The notes under the pieces: generated by a model | What the model was told of the DNA's origin: nothing | Database searches by the model: none | Seen by the model: the letters and a program-made list of their open reading frames with translations, nothing else | Made by a program: the position numbers and the translations under genes | DNA from: Lactococcus termiticola | GTDB taxonomy: Bacteria; Bacillota; Bacilli; Lactobacillales; Streptococcaceae | Assembly: GCF_003116835.1 (NCBI RefSeq) | Contig: NZ_BFFO01000007.1 | Coordinates: 50,089 to 114,088 of the forward strand | Length of the DNA: 64,000 nucleotides | Direction of reading: 5' to 3' | Part shown: positions 45,770 to 57,794 of the stretch, piece after piece | How the letters are laid out: each line of letters starts with the position of its first letter | How positions within the stretch are numbered: the first letter of the stretch is position 1

Positions 45770-48700
45770 TTAAATCGTCCTTGTCACAAAACTCCGACTC
45801 TCCATCACCTTCAAAATCGCCGCAGCCGTATCAAATGAAGTAAAGAGTGGAATCCCTCGGCTGATCGCCTCCTGACGAATCCGGTAGCCATCGGTCTCAA
45901 CAGAGCTGTCCCGCTTGCGACCCATGGTATTGATAATCGCCTGAATCCGGCCCTGACGCATGTCATCGATCACGGTGCCTTCTTCTTCGTCAGCCCCTTC
46001 TAGCTTACCGACTTCACGCACATAGAGGCCATTTTCAGTAAAGAACTCAGCGGTCCCTGCGGTCGCCGCCAGCGAATAACCAATCTCTGCAAAGCCTTGA
46101 GCCAGGCCCAGAGCCTCTTCCTTGTCATCATCAGCAATCGTAAAGAAGACTGTCCCGTAGTCATCCATGTGGAGCTTGGCCGCTTCAAAGCTCTTATAGA
46201 GAGCCTTTTCAAGCGTATAATCAGAGCCCATGACCTCGCCGGTCGACTTCATTTCAGGTCCCAAGATGCTATCGACCTTGGAGAGCTTGCTAAAGCTAAA
46301 GACTGGAGCCTTGACGTGGACCATGTCAGGCGTCTCAGCCAGGCCTGCTTTGTAGCCTAACTCAGCCAACTTCTTGCCCAAAATCATCTTGGTCGCCAGC
46401 TGGGCCATCGGGATGTCTGTAACTTTTGATAAAAATGGCACGGTCCGTGAGGCCCGAGGATTGACCTCGATGACATAGACCTCATCTTCAAAGATGACAA
46501 ACTGGACATTCATCATGCCAATGCAGTTCAGGCTCAGGGCCAAGCGCTTGGTATAGTCGACAATCTTGTCAATGATCGCCGGACTAAAGGTTTGTGGCGG
46601 ATAGACAGCCATCGAGTCGCCCGAGTGGACACCGGCCCGCTCGATATGCTCCATAATGCCTGGCAAGAGGACATCTGTCCCATCACAAATCGCATCGACT
46701 TCACATTCTTGGCCGACCAGATAGCGGTCGACGAGGACAGGATGCTCAGGTGAAGCCTTGACCGCCCGATTCATATAATTTCTCAGGTCAGCTTCGTTGC
46801 TAACGATTTCCATGGCACGGCCTCCGAGGACAAAGCTGGGACGCACAAGGACAGGGTAGCCGATGGCCTTAGCATTGGCGACTGCCTCTTCTTCATTGGT
46901 GGCTGTGGCTCCAGGCGGCATCGGGATGTCAATGGCATTCAGCGCTTTTTCAAACTCGTCCCGGTCTTCTGCCCGGTCCAGGTCTTCAACCTGTGTACCG
47001 AGGATAGTCACACCGCCCTGAGACAGGGGCTCTGCTAGATTAATCGCTGTCTGCCCCCCAAATTGCACAATCACGCCCTTTGGTTCTTCCAAATCGATGA
47101 TGTTCATCACGTCTTCAAAGGTCAAAGGCTCAAAGTAGAGCTTATCAGAGATAGAGAAGTCGGTAGAGACGGTCTCGGGATTCGAGTTAATGATGATGGC
47201 TTCATAGCCCATGGACTGGATGGCTTTGACAGAGTGGACGGTCGCATAGTCAAACTCGACCCCTTGACCAATCCGGATAGGGCCAGAACCCAGGACGATG
47301 ATCTTTTCCTTGTCGGATTTGACCGATTCATTTTCAAAGGCATAAGTACTATAAAAGTAAGGTGTCGTCGACTCAAACTCAGCCGCACAGGTGTCGACCA
47401 TTTTGTAGACTGGCAGGAGGCCAATGTCCTTACGACGTTTCCGGACCTCTTCAGGCTTGATTTTCCATAGCTCAGCAATCTTGCGGTCAGCAAAGCCGTT
47501 TTTCTTGGCCTGGCTCAAGAGGTCGGTGTCAAAGACATTCTTTTCGAGCAGTCGCTCCAGCTCAACGATATGGAGGAGCTTATCAAGAAAGAAAATATCG
47601 ATTTTTGTGAGCTCGGCAATCTTTTCGATGCTCATGCCCCGACGGATAGCCTCAGAGATATAGAAGAGCCGGTCGTCTTGGACCTTGACCATCTTCTCGA
47701 GAATCAGGTCGTCATCGGCTTCAACAGCTTCTTCAAGCTCGTTGTGATAGGCTCCGATTTCAAGCGAACGGACAGCCTTGAGCAGGCTTTCTTCGATGTT
47801 GCGGCCAATGGCCATGACCTCACCTGTCGCCTTCATCTGGGTGCCCAGATGGCGGTCGCCATTTTCAAACTTATCAAATGGGAAGCGAGCAATCTTTGAG
47901 ACCACATAATCAAGAGCCGGCTCAAACATGGCGTAGGTCGTGCCAGTCACAGGATTGATGATTTCATCAAGGGCCAGACCGACCGCGATCTTAGCTGACA
48001 TCTTGGCAATCGGATAACCTGTGGCCTTTGAAGCCAGGGCTGATGAGCGTGAAACCCGGGGGTTGACCTCGATGACCCTGTATTCATAGCTCTCAGGGTC
48101 GAGGGCCAGCTGGACGTTACAGCCCCCCTCGATTTTGAGGGCCCGGATGATGTTGAGACTGGCATCACGCAGCATCTGGTTTTCCACGTCCGTCAGTGTT
48201 TGAGTCGGTGCAAAGACAATCGAGTCGCCAGTGTGGACGCCGACCGGGTCAAAGTTTTCCATGTTGCAGACGACGATCGCGTTATCTGCAGAGTCCCGCA
48301 TGACCTCGTATTCGATTTCCTTGAAGCCGGCAATGGATTCTTCAATCAGGCACTGGGTCGCAGGGCTCAGCTTCAGGCCATTCGCCACCACTTCACGCAG
48401 GCTCGCTTCATCGTCACAGATACCGCCACCGGTCCCGCCCATGGTAAAGGCCGGCCGGACAATCAGCGGATAGCCAATCTTGTTGGCAATCTCAACAGCC
48501 TCATCTACCGTCGTCGCAATGTCAGATTTACAGAGGGGCTCGCCAATCTCTTCACAGAGTTCCTTGAAAAGCTCCCGGTCTTCGGCCCGGTCAATGGCTG
48601 AGAGTTTGGTTCCGAGCAGTTCAATCCCAAGCTCATCAAGAATGCCGGACTTGCTTAGGTCCATAGCCATGTTCAAGCCGGTCTGACCGCCAAGTGTAGG

Positions 48701-48961
48701 TAAAAGCGCGTCTGGCCGTTCCTTGCGAAGGATCCGGCTGACGAACTCTACAGTAATAGGCTCAATATAGACCCGGTCAGCAATTTCACGGTCGGTCATG
48801 ATGGTCGCAGGATTAGAATTAACCAGCACCACCTCATAGCCTTCTTCTTTGAGGGCCAGACAGGCCTGAGTCCCTGCATAGTCAAATTCAGCGGCTTGTC
48901 CGATGATGATAGGACCACTACCGATAATCATGATTTTCTTGATGTCTTTACGCTTTGGCAT
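45770..48961 (-). CDS. carB: Carbamoyl-phosphate synthase large subunit
   Basis: 1063 aa enzyme making carbamoyl phosphate for pyrimidines and arginine. Two homologous ATP-grasp halves are visible ([20 protein letters not shown] and [19 protein letters not shown]), with ATP loops [11 protein letters not shown] and [10 protein letters not shown] and a C-terminal regulatory domain. GGAGAAG before ATG 48961 sets the start; an in-frame ATG 19 codons earlier lies in the terminator of the leader. It is preceded by a PyrR attenuator. carA is not adjacent. Confidence 0.97.
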   Translation of the reverse strand: MPKRKDIKKIMIIGSGPIIIGQAAEFDYAGTQACLALKEEGYEVVLVNSNPATIMTDREIADRVYIEPITVEFVSRILRKERPDALLPTLGGQTGLNMAMDLSKSGILDELGIELLGTKLSAIDRAEDRELFKELCEEIGEPLCKSDIATTVDEAVEIANKIGYPLIVRPAFTMGGTGGGICDDEASLREVVANGLKLSPATQCLIEESIAGFKEIEYEVMRDSADNAIVVCNMENFDPVGVHTGDSIVFAPTQTLTDVENQMLRDASLNIIRALKIEGGCNVQLALDPESYEYRVIEVNPRVSRSSALASKATGYPIAKMSAKIAVGLALDEIINPVTGTTYAMFEPALDYVVSKIARFPFDKFENGDRHLGTQMKATGEVMAIGRNIEESLLKAVRSLEIGAYHNELEEAVEADDDLILEKMVKVQDDRLFYISEAIRRGMSIEKIAELTKIDIFFLDKLLHIVELERLLEKNVFDTDLLSQAKKNGFADRKIAELWKIKPEEVRKRRKDIGLLPVYKMVDTCAAEFESTTPYFYSTYAFENESVKSDKEKIIVLGSGPIRIGQGVEFDYATVHSVKAIQSMGYEAIIINSNPETVSTDFSISDKLYFEPLTFEDVMNIIDLEEPKGVIVQFGGQTAINLAEPLSQGGVTILGTQVEDLDRAEDRDEFEKALNAIDIPMPPGATATNEEEAVANAKAIGYPVLVRPSFVLGGRAMEIVSNEADLRNYMNRAVKASPEHPVLVDRYLVGQECEVDAICDGTDVLLPGIMEHIERAGVHSGDSMAVYPPQTFSPAIIDKIVDYTKRLALSLNCIGMMNVQFVIFEDEVYVIEVNPRASRTVPFLSKVTDIPMAQLATKMILGKKLAELGYKAGLAETPDMVHVKAPVFSFSKLSKVDSILGPEMKSTGEVMGSDYTLEKALYKSFEAAKLHMDDYGTVFFTIADDDKEEALGLAQGFAEIGYSLAATAGTAEFFTENGLYVREVGKLEGADEEEGTVIDDMRQGRIQAIINTMGRKRDSSVETDGYRIRQEAISRGIPLFTSFDTAAAILKVMESRSFVTRTI

Positions 48962-49129
48962 ATTTTCTTCTCCTTTTGTACAAAAAAACACCTGCCAAAG
49001 ACCAAGCAAGTGTGCCAAAATAGAGCAGACTAAAATACGCCTACTTTCCCGTCACAACTTTCTTAGCCTCTCTGGACTAGATTAAAAGTTTTCTGAGCTT
49101 ATTATAGCAGGTTTTTTGGGTGGGGTCAA
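48962..49129 (-). promoter_or_regulatory. carB promoter and PyrR attenuator
   Basis: TTGACC (49124-49129), 17 bases, TATAAT (49101-49106). The leader holds AGTCCAGAGAGGCT, the PyrR-binding loop consensus, then an ACAC-TGC/GCA-GTGT hairpin with seven T's just before the gene. PyrR with UMP should favour termination. Confidence 0.9.
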
Positions 49130-49228
49130 ATGAGAGTGGATTGATGTATATGAAAGTTAATCAAAGCTAGCTAGGCCCCTCATTTTCACAAGTACAAGTT
49201 AAGGCCAGGAAAAAAGAAAAACGCTGAC

Positions 49229-49327
49229 AAGAGTCAGCGTTAACTCAGTTAGTAGGCTGTCAAGAAACCTGACTCCGTTTCTTCTAAGCAATCCAGTCAG
49301 GCACTTCTATCCCCCTTAGTCATTATA
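49229..49327 (-). ncRNA. Candidate small RNA between carB and the GH73 gene
   Basis: On the minus strand TATAAT (49322-49327) is followed by about 85 bases that form CCTGACT/AGTCAGG and AACGCTGAC/GTCAGCGTT hairpins, the second followed by TTTTCTTTTTT. No gene follows before the carB promoter. A GGGGG-preceded GTG opens only six codons. The -35 is poor, so transcription is unproven. Confidence 0.4.
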
Positions 49328-49349
49328 TTAAAATAAGATTCCCTTCTTA

Positions 49350-49364
49350 TGTTACAATATAACT
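49350..49364 (+). promoter_or_regulatory. Extended -10 directly before the GH73 gene
   Basis: TGTTACAAT (hexamer 49353-49358), six bases, ATG; no Shine-Dalgarno site. Predicted leaderless start of a four-gene operon. Confidence 0.6.
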
Positions 49365-50009
49365 ATGCCCAAAAGCCTAGTAACAAAGCAAAAAAGAAAA
49401 AATAAATACAGCCTCAAATTTCTCCTCGTCATCTTTCAGGTCCTGATTGTCCTGGCCGTCTTGGCCGGTCTCATGTCTGCCAGGGTCGACGATACGTCAG
49501 ACCAGGTTTCAGACAGCTCGCTGAATAGCCAGCTGACGACCATGACCGAGTACAACTTCATCCGTGACATTGGCCCGCTAGCCCAGAAGGCCTACCAGAA
49601 ATACAAGATCCTGCCTTCATTGACACTGGCCCAGGCGATTCTGGAGAGTGATTTTGGTCAGAGCGGCCTTGCTGCTAAATACCACAACCTCTTTGGAGTC
49701 AAGGCCTACGGTAATGTACCGACCGTCTCACTGGATACCCAGGAATTTGAAAATGGCCAATGGATTACGATTAAAGGCCAATTCCGGGTCTATGACAGCT
49801 GGCAGGACTCGGTCAACGGTCACAGTCAGCTCTTTGTTGAAGGGACGACCTGGAATCCCAAGCAATACGCCTCTGTCCTTGCGGCCAAAGACTACAAGAC
49901 AGCGGCTAAGGCTGTCCAGACCTCCGGCTATGCGACCGACCCCGACTACTCGACCAAGCTGATTAGCATCATCGAAAAATACAAGCTCAACCAATACGAC
50001 AAAGCATGA
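49365..50009 (+). CDS. Membrane-anchored GH73 N-acetylglucosaminidase
   Basis: 214 aa. A basic N-terminus and one span (about 18-40) anchor a GH73/LytG-like domain: LPSLTLAQAILESDFGQSGLA contains the catalytic Glu, followed by YHNLFGVKA and FRVYDSWQDSVNGHS. It hydrolyses peptidoglycan glycan strands; no LysM repeats are present, so it resembles a minimal AcmB/LytG-type autolysin. Its stop overlaps the next start (ATGA). It is the first gene of a run ending with rsmG. Confidence 0.9.
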   Translation: MPKSLVTKQKRKNKYSLKFLLVIFQVLIVLAVLAGLMSARVDDTSDQVSDSSLNSQLTTMTEYNFIRDIGPLAQKAYQKYKILPSLTLAQAILESDFGQSGLAAKYHNLFGVKAYGNVPTVSLDTQEFENGQWITIKGQFRVYDSWQDSVNGHSQLFVEGTTWNPKQYASVLAAKDYKTAAKAVQTSGYATDPDYSTKLISIIEKYKLNQYDKA

Positions 50010-50392
50010 TTAAATTTCTAAAAGACCTCAAAATGAAGCCCCTAGACCTTGTGATTATCGCAAGCCTTTTTCTGGCTTCATTTTCTGTCTTTTTTATTTT
50101 TCATGAAGAAGAGCAGGGCTATTTTGCCCAGGTCAGGGTCGATGGCAAGGTCTTAAAGACACTCAACCTCAAGCAGGACCAGACCTGGACATATGCAGAC
50201 AACGGCGAGCAAAACATCATCGAGGTCAAGGATAAAAAGGTCCATGTGAGAGAGGCCAACTGTCCTGACAAGCTCGACGTCCGTCAGGGCTGGATTTCCA
50301 AGGTCGACCAGTCCATCGTCTGCCTGCCCCATCAGCTCGTCGTCGAGGTCATCTCCGGCGACAAGCAGGAAGGGGTGGATTATCAATTATGA
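50006..50392 (+). CDS. NusG domain II-containing membrane protein (EetA-like)
   Basis: 128 aa with one N-terminal span (about 14-32) and an extracellular NusG-II-like beta domain (VRVDGKVLKTLNL, NIIEVKDKKVHVREANCPDKLDVRQGWI, SIVCLPHQLVVEV) carrying two cysteines. The pair NusG-II plus Gx transporter also occurs in flavin-based extracellular electron transfer loci, where the names EetA and EetB are used; that link is inference here. ATGA overlaps at both ends tie it to its neighbours. Confidence 0.82.
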   Translation: MIKFLKDLKMKPLDLVIIASLFLASFSVFFIFHEEEQGYFAQVRVDGKVLKTLNLKQDQTWTYADNGEQNIIEVKDKKVHVREANCPDKLDVRQGWISKVDQSIVCLPHQLVVEVISGDKQEGVDYQL

Positions 50393-50919
50393 GAAATGAA
50401 AAGATTTATCTTTCAGTTTTAACTGCGATTGCCGTCCTGCTCGGAATCTTTGAAAACATGATTCCCGCCTTCTTTGCCTTTGCACCAGGGGCTAAAATTG
50501 GCCTGCCCAACCTGATTATCATCATCGCCATGTTTACGCTCAACTGGCGACAGGTCTGGACCATTCAGATTCTGAGACTGGGCTTCACCGCTCTCTTTAC
50601 AGGCTTTTCCGTCTTCCTCTATTCTTTTGCCGGGGCCGTCTTGAGCCTGCTTGCCATGTATGTGGTCAAGCAGTTCGGACCCAGGCTCATTTCGATGATT
50701 GGGATTTCAGTGGTGGGTGGCTTCTTTCATAATCTCGGCCAGCTTCTGGTCGCGAGTCTCATTGCCCAGAGCCCCCAGGTCCTCTACTACCTGCCAGTGC
50801 TTACGATTTTCGGCCTCTTAGCTGGCCTCGCCATCGGCGTCGGAGCCAATCAGATGATTCTGAGGGTTGAAAATATTAACAGATTATTTAATAATAAAAA
50901 CAAGGAGTGGCTTTCATGA
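50389..50919 (+). CDS. Gx transporter family membrane protein (heptaprenyl diphosphate synthase component I type; EetB-like)
   Basis: 176 aa with about five to six spans. [23 protein letters not shown] is the family signature, and [14 protein letters not shown] follows. These proteins have an ECF-S-like fold and often accompany NusG-II proteins. No prenyl-synthase partner, NDH-2 or FMN transferase gene is nearby, so an electron-transfer role would need genes elsewhere. Both ends overlap neighbours (ATGA). Confidence 0.82.
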   Translation: MRNEKIYLSVLTAIAVLLGIFENMIPAFFAFAPGAKIGLPNLIIIIAMFTLNWRQVWTIQILRLGFTALFTGFSVFLYSFAGAVLSLLAMYVVKQFGPRLISMIGISVVGGFFHNLGQLLVASLIAQSPQVLYYLPVLTIFGLLAGLAIGVGANQMILRVENINRLFNNKNKEWLS

Positions 50920-51629
50920 AAAAGGAAGAATTTTATCAAGCATTAGGCAAATTTAACATCGTACTCACAGACCAGCAAAAGGCTGACTTTGAGCTCTATT
51001 TTAAGCTTCTAGTCGAATGGAACGAAAAGATGAATCTGACCGCCATCACAGATGAGGAAGAGGTCTATCTCAAGCACTTCTACGACTCGGTCGCACCAGT
51101 GCTCTATGGACTGATTAAAAACGAGCCGGTCCGCCTGCTCGACATCGGGGCTGGTGCTGGCTTCCCAAGCCTACCCATGAAAATCCTCTGCCCTGAGCTC
51201 CAGGTCACGATTATTGATTCACTGAACAAGCGGATTAACTTCCTGACTCATTTAACTGACAGTCTTAATATGGAAAATGTCAGTCTTCTTCATGGCCGGG
51301 CAGAAGACTTCGGCCAGAACAGCAACTACCGGGGCCAGTTTGATCTGGTCACTGCCCGTGCCGTCGCCCGCCTCAACGTCCTCTCTGAGCTGACCCTCCC
51401 CTTCTTGAAGAAGGAGGGTCGACTCTTGTCACTCAAGGCCGCCCAATTTGACGAGGAGCTCGTCGAGGCCAAAAATGCGATTGCTCTTCTCGGAGCCAAG
51501 TTTGAAGAACAAATCGACTATAGCCTGCCTGATGAGTCAGAACGCCATATTGCTGTGATTTCTAAGAAAAAAGAAACCCCAAATAAATACCCCCGAAAGG
51601 CCGGAACGCCGAATAAAAAACCGCTCTAA
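50916..51629 (+). CDS. rsmG: 16S rRNA 7-methylguanosine methyltransferase
   Basis: 237 aa SAM enzyme making m7G527 in 16S r[46 protein letters not shown] and [14 protein letters not shown] are diagnostic. AAGGAG eight bases upstream sets ATG 50916, overlapping the previous stop by four bases. The C-terminal tail is basic and Pro/Lys-rich. Confidence 0.96.
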   Translation: MKKEEFYQALGKFNIVLTDQQKADFELYFKLLVEWNEKMNLTAITDEEEVYLKHFYDSVAPVLYGLIKNEPVRLLDIGAGAGFPSLPMKILCPELQVTIIDSLNKRINFLTHLTDSLNMENVSLLHGRAEDFGQNSNYRGQFDLVTARAVARLNVLSELTLPFLKKEGRLLSLKAAQFDEELVEAKNAIALLGAKFEEQIDYSLPDESERHIAVISKKKETPNKYPRKAGTPNKKPL

Positions 51630-51644
51630 TCAGCGGTTTTTATT
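51615..51644. terminator. Bidirectional terminator between rsmG and the pyr operon
   Basis: AAAACCGCT/AGCGGTTTT around CTAATC, T-runs on both strands. Confidence 0.9.
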
Positions 51645-52104
51645 TCGTCTTATCGATTTTCTTGGTCAGGTTCGACACCAGGACTGAAATCGAGACAATC
51701 GCTGTGAAACTCCCCATGACTTGTGCTGGAGCGGTCAGGGCAATTGTCAGAAAAATCGTCAGCAGGATAAAGGTCAGGTGGACCCGCCGGTACTTGGTCC
51801 AGTAACGGGAGAGAAAGCCCTTGTCCAGGTACTCCTCGCCTTCAAACTTCACGACCTGCCAGGAATGAACGACCGTCGTCACGATAAGGTCCAGGACCAG
51901 CATATAGACCAGGACCATCACAAAGGCAATCGCGACGCCTTTGAAATCAATCCCAGACAGGATATTATAGAGGGTCTGGGTCTTGCTGTCAATCTGCTGG
52001 AGCTCATCTCCGATAAAGCGATAGGCCCCAAAGAAGACATAGGCTAAGAATACGGCAATAAAGCCTCCGATGAGGACAATGAGAATATGTTTTAGTTTTT
52101 TCAC
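51640..52104 (-). CDS. Membrane protein at the end of the pyr operon (paralogue B), unrecognised
   Basis: 154 aa with about four spans and a GTG start preceded by GGAG. It is clearly related to the next gene upstream: both share IAFVMV or IAFAMV, a SRYWTKYRRVHLTFILLTIF-like block and the ending [19 protein letters not shown]. The layout is loosely like PsiE-type proteins but not enough to assign. Last gene of the pyrK-pyrDb-pyrF transcript. Confidence 0.8.
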   Translation of the reverse strand: MKKLKHILIVLIGGFIAVFLAYVFFGAYRFIGDELQQIDSKTQTLYNILSGIDFKGVAIAFVMVLVYMLVLDLIVTTVVHSWQVVKFEGEEYLDKGFLSRYWTKYRRVHLTFILLTIFLTIALTAPAQVMGSFTAIVSISVLVSNLTKKIDKTK

Positions 52105-52127
52105 TTTTTAACTCCAAAGCCTAAGAT

Positions 52128-52591
52128 TTACTTCTCATTTTTATCTATTTTTTTCGTCAAATTAGAAACCAAAACTGAAATAGAAACAATCGCTGTAAAG
52201 CTGTTCATGACCATAGCTGGGGCCGTCAGTGACAGGGTCACAAAAATCGTCAGCAGGATAAAGACCAGATGTACCGTCCGGTAGCGAATCCAGTAGCGGT
52301 AAAGAAAGCCCCGGCTGCTATAGCCGTCATTTTCAATCTGGAGCTTTTTCCAAGAACGGACGACCAGGCTCACAATAATATCCATGACAAACATGTAGAT
52401 AAAGACCATGGCAAAGGCAATGGCGACCCCATCCCAGGGAATATTAACCAAGACCTTATATAGCGTCAGTGTCGTGTCGTCGACCCTGAGGAGGGCATTA
52501 CCTGCAAAGCGATAAAGGATGATAAAGAAATAGCCCAGGAAAACTGCAGTCAGACCGCCTAAAAGCACGATCAGAAGGTGGGGTATTTTTT

Positions 52592-52595
<4 letters not shown>
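52128..52595 (-). CDS. Membrane protein after pyrF (paralogue A), unrecognised
   Basis: 155 aa, about four spans. Its ATG overlaps the pyrF TGA (ATGA), so it should be translated with pyrF. The block [20 protein letters not shown] and ending [19 protein letters not shown] are shared with paralogue B, pointing to tandem duplication. A link to pyrimidine uptake or envelope function would be guesswork. Confidence 0.8.
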
Positions 52596-54510
<1,915 letters not shown>

Positions 54511-54563
54511 TACTGCTCTTTCTTGATTATTTTTACGATTGACTATCTTTAGCCATAGCAATT

Positions 54564-55358
54564 TTATAAGGAAACTTTTCCAGCCTGAAATACCGGCCCA
54601 TCATTGCAGACCTTATAGGCTTTAGTCTCATCTTCCTTATCGTGTACCACGCAGGCATAGCAGGCACCAATCCCGCAGGCCATGCGTTCTTCCAGTGACA
54701 GCTGGATGTTATCGGTCTTGCCATCAAAGAAGTTGGCAACGGCCTTCAGCATGACATTGGGGCCACAGGCGTAGACCGCGCTTGGGCTTTCAGTCAGCTC
54801 ATTCAGAAGGAGGCCGACATGGCCAACGGTCCCGTAAGAGCCATCATCCGTCGCAATCTGGACCTCAACGCCAAGGGCTTGAAAGGCTTCTTCAAGAATC
54901 ATAACTGATTGGCTGGCAAAGCCAAGGATAACCGTCACTTTGACTCCCTTAGCGACCAACTGCTTGGCCAACTCATAAAGGGGTGGCACGCCAATCCCGC
55001 CACCGACGAGAACAGCTGAGTCGCCGGCCTTGAGGTCAGCTGCTTCAAAACCATTGCCCAGAGGGCCCAGAACGTCTAATCTGTCACCGGTCTCCAAGGT
55101 CGCCAGTGCTCTTGTACCTGTTGTCTCGTCGCCTGCCCGGTAGAGCAGGGTCACCGTTTTTTCAGCCTTATCCCAGCTGGAAATCGAAATCGGTCGTCTG
55201 AGCAGCATGCTGTCATTGGGCACAGCCAGGTCCAAGAATCGGCCAGGCTGAGCTAAGTCAGCCACCAACTCGCCCGTCAGGACCAGCTCAAAGATGTCTT
55301 TTGCGACCTCTCTTTGACCCTTGATTGTCATCATTTCCTGTAATATCGCCACTATCAA
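54564..55358 (-). CDS. pyrK: Dihydroorotate dehydrogenase B, electron-transfer subunit
   Basis: 264 aa FAD and 2Fe-2S protein. [14 protein letters not shown] binds [21 protein letters not shown] binds NAD, and [11 protein letters not shown] with a later Cys (KVCNDGPVF) holds the cluster. The frame opens with TTG and runs into [10 protein letters not shown], which resembles the L. lactis start; ATG two residues later is possible. First gene of the pyr transcript. Confidence 0.95.
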   Translation of the reverse strand: MIVAILQEMMTIKGQREVAKDIFELVLTGELVADLAQPGRFLDLAVPNDSMLLRRPISISSWDKAEKTVTLLYRAGDETTGTRALATLETGDRLDVLGPLGNGFEAADLKAGDSAVLVGGGIGVPPLYELAKQLVAKGVKVTVILGFASQSVMILEEAFQALGVEVQIATDDGSYGTVGHVGLLLNELTESPSAVYACGPNVMLKAVANFFDGKTDNIQLSLEERMACGIGACYACVVHDKEDETKAYKVCNDGPVFQAGKVSL

Positions 55359-55509
55359 TACCCCTCATTTTCTAAAAAAACACCTGCAAATGGCCGCAAG
55401 TGTCCCTGAAGTTAGCACAAAAAAGCTAGTCTTGAGTTTCCCTTGCCGGCCTCTCTGGACCAGATTAAAGGTTTTTCTTTATTATAACTTATTTGGAGGG
55501 CATTTTCAA
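55359..55509 (-). promoter_or_regulatory. pyrK promoter and PyrR attenuator
   Basis: TTGAAA (55504-55509), 17 bases, TATAAT (55481-55486). The leader has GGTCCAGAGAGGCC (PyrR loop) and an ACAC-TTGC/GCA-GGTGT hairpin with seven T's. It matches the carB leader in order and spacing. Confidence 0.9.
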
Positions 55510-55513
55510 GGTC

Positions 55514-55539
55514 AAAAAAGCAGGTCAGAGACCTGCTTT
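55514..55539 (-). terminator. Terminator after the GH5 gene
   Basis: AAAGCAGGTC/GACCTGCTTT around a three-base loop, then TTTT on the minus strand; it abuts the pyrK promoter. Confidence 0.9.
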
Positions 55540-55544
55540 ATCTG

Positions 55545-57545
55545 CTATTTTGAAGCGTACCAAGCGATACCTTCATAAGCCCAGCCTTGTTTTTGCAGGC
55601 TTTGACTTTCATAGCTACTCATGGTGTTAAAGTGACCACCAATGCCAGCTTTTGGATTATAGAGGCGGTAGACAGCCTTACCAGTCTTGGCAGTTGCTGA
55701 GTGGAAGGCGATACCTTCAGATTTCCAGCCTTGTTTGACGAGGCTTGAGAGCTCGTAGTTAGAGTTTGTATAGATGTGCTCGCCAGATTTTGCATTGTAG
55801 ACCCGGTAGACCGCTGCTCCTGATTTTGGAGCCTTCCAGGCCAGACCTTCTTGTTGCCAATTTTTGTCTTGCTTTGGAAGATTAGCATATTCTTGTGCAT
55901 CTGAGGTATAAAGATGGGCCTGACTCTGCTTGTTATAGAGGCGGTAAATGTTTTGCTCATTGGCTCCAGCAGGTTTTACAGCGACAGGCTTTGATGGTTG
56001 GGGTGCTTGGGCTGGTTTTGCTGCTTGAGCAGCTGTACTCGCCTTCGCAGTATCTGTCCCAAAGTCAGCGGATTCGCCTTGATTTGGTGCTTTAGCTGTG
56101 ATGGATACATGGACCTTCGTTCCAGCCTTAGCTGGAGCTAGTGTGATGCGGTTTGATGTCCGAGATTGGATCGTTGTCCCTGTTGCCCAGACATTAAAGC
56201 CATTCTTTGGATAATGAAGCGGAGAAACGTAAATTTCTGTCACAGCCTTGCTTGCATTTGCTGTATAGTCATAGCTGAAGGCACCTGTCTTTTGATCAAA
56301 GTTCATCGCATCAGGTGTCCCCTGAGTAGCTTGTGGGTAGGTGTATTCAAGGGCTTTGAGCTTATCAAGCTTGACTGTTGAAAGGTCAGCGTCATTTTCA
56401 AACATGGTTTCTTCGCCTGGACCAGAGGTTGAGTTATCGCCCAAAATCTTGTAGTTCCAGTAGAACCATCCCGTCAAATTCTTATCTGCCTGGACGGTGA
56501 CGGCATTCAATGAAGAAATGTTATCTGTCGCCCCAAATTCACTCAGGACTTGGACCCCACCATTAATTTTTTCAGCCTGTCCCTTGGCCAGGTTCCATAG
56601 GTTTTCTTCAGAGGCAGCATCCAACAATTTATTATAATTTGGGCCAAAGAGTTGCTTATAAAGCTCAGCCAAAGATTGATAGTTCACATAATCATGAAAG
56701 GCATAAACCGTTTGCGAGTCATGGGCATCCCCAAGGTAGGTTGAGCCACCTGCCTGAGCAAGCATAGAAGGCTCTTCAAGTACTGGCATATTTGGTGCAA
56801 CTTGACGGATTCCCTTTGTCATCTTAGCATAAGAGGCTGTCATCGTCCCATCAAAGATTGGATTACCGAGCGGTGTCCATGAAGAATATTGCCAAAAGCC
56901 TGGTGTCGGTTCATTGATCAATTCTAAGCCCATGATGCCAGGCGAATCCTTAAAGTATCCAGCAACCGCTTGTTGAGCCTTGATATACTCATCCATGATG
57001 CCGTTTTTATTATTCCAAAAATTGGTAAAGGCGGCCTGGGTAGAAGGTTGCCAGTATGAAGTAGGGAAGACGCTCATCCCTGGGATGTCTGGAATACCGT
57101 TAGTATCCACAGCCCAGTCAGGGAAGCCATCACCACCCCAGCGGACATTGTAGACGTCTTGGTGGAAGTCCAAAATCGTATAAACATTGTGCTTAGCCAG
57201 CATCTTGACCACCCGGTCGATATTTTTCAGGTAGTTGTTATCAATCTGGCCACGGGTCGGCATGATACCTTCAAAAAGTGTCCCGAGACGAATCGCATTA
57301 AAGCCGTGGTCTTGCAACCATTGGCCGTCTTTGTCTGTCATGCCATCGGCCACGTTCATGGGATAATATGGGGCTGACTTCTGGACAGCGTTGAGACCGT
57401 GAGTCAAGACAACACGCCCCTCATCATCTGTCATCCACTTGCCTGAAACGTGAAGCGTATCAGCTTTTCCAGGTACTGCAAGCAGGACTGATGCCGCTGC
57501 AAGCGCTGTTGCAGCAGCAAGGGCAAACTTACTTCTTTTTTTCAT
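55545..57545 (-). CDS. Secreted GH5 endoglycoceramidase-like hydrolase with C-terminal DUF5648 module
   Basis: 666 aa. Signal peptide (about 1-29), GH5 barrel (about 35-395) with HGLNAVQKSAPYYP, acid/base Glu in LELINEPTPG and nucleophile in VLSEFGA, then a beta domain (about 400-490), a Pro/Ala/Lys linker and the DUF5648 module (about 530-666). The opening motif matches endoglycoceramidases, which release glycan from glycosphingolipids; another beta-glycoside is possible. GGAGGAATT sets ATG 57545. A perfect cre lies near the promoter. Confidence 0.87.
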   Translation of the reverse strand: MKKRSKFALAAATALAAASVLLAVPGKADTLHVSGKWMTDDEGRVVLTHGLNAVQKSAPYYPMNVADGMTDKDGQWLQDHGFNAIRLGTLFEGIMPTRGQIDNNYLKNIDRVVKMLAKHNVYTILDFHQDVYNVRWGGDGFPDWAVDTNGIPDIPGMSVFPTSYWQPSTQAAFTNFWNNKNGIMDEYIKAQQAVAGYFKDSPGIMGLELINEPTPGFWQYSSWTPLGNPIFDGTMTASYAKMTKGIRQVAPNMPVLEEPSMLAQAGGSTYLGDAHDSQTVYAFHDYVNYQSLAELYKQLFGPNYNKLLDAASEENLWNLAKGQAEKINGGVQVLSEFGATDNISSLNAVTVQADKNLTGWFYWNYKILGDNSTSGPGEETMFENDADLSTVKLDKLKALEYTYPQATQGTPDAMNFDQKTGAFSYDYTANASKAVTEIYVSPLHYPKNGFNVWATGTTIQSRTSNRITLAPAKAGTKVHVSITAKAPNQGESADFGTDTAKASTAAQAAKPAQAPQPSKPVAVKPAGANEQNIYRLYNKQSQAHLYTSDAQEYANLPKQDKNWQQEGLAWKAPKSGAAVYRVYNAKSGEHIYTNSNYELSSLVKQGWKSEGIAFHSATAKTGKAVYRLYNPKAGIGGHFNTMSSYESQSLQKQGWAYEGIAWYASK

Positions 57546-57601
57546 TCCAATTCCTCCAACTAATAATTCCAAAAATAATCTTGTGATGGATTAAACGAGA
57601 T

Positions 57602-57640
57602 TGAAAACGTTTTCAATGTCATTTAATGATATTATAGCAC
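57602..57640 (-). promoter_or_regulatory. GH5 promoter with perfect cre
   Basis: TGCTATAAT (hexamer 57631-57636) with the symmetric cre TGAAAACGTTTTCA at 57602-57615, just downstream of the expected start, where CcpA would act as a roadblock. Confidence 0.85.
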
Positions 57641-57744
57641 AATTTTAATTTTATGTATTAAATAAATCTTACAATTTTAATTCTATCAGATTAAAACTTT
57701 AGAAAAATGATGAAAACTCCAGCTTCACGCTTAAAAAGAGCATC

Positions 57745-57780
57745 AAAAAAGCCCCTCATCTCAATGATGAGCGGGCTTTA
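57745..57780 (-). terminator. Terminator after the large secreted protein
   Basis: AAAGCCC/GGGCTTT with an inner CATC/GATG pair and T's on the minus strand. Confidence 0.8.
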
Positions 57781-57794
57781 ATAAAGCGAATCGC

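Noticed and set aside
47063..47470. 135-codon open frame opposite carB
   Set aside because: Antisense of carB with no start signals.
48962..49018. Longer carB start 19 codons upstream
   Set aside because: It would begin in the PyrR terminator hairpin; GGAGAAG supports ATG 48961.
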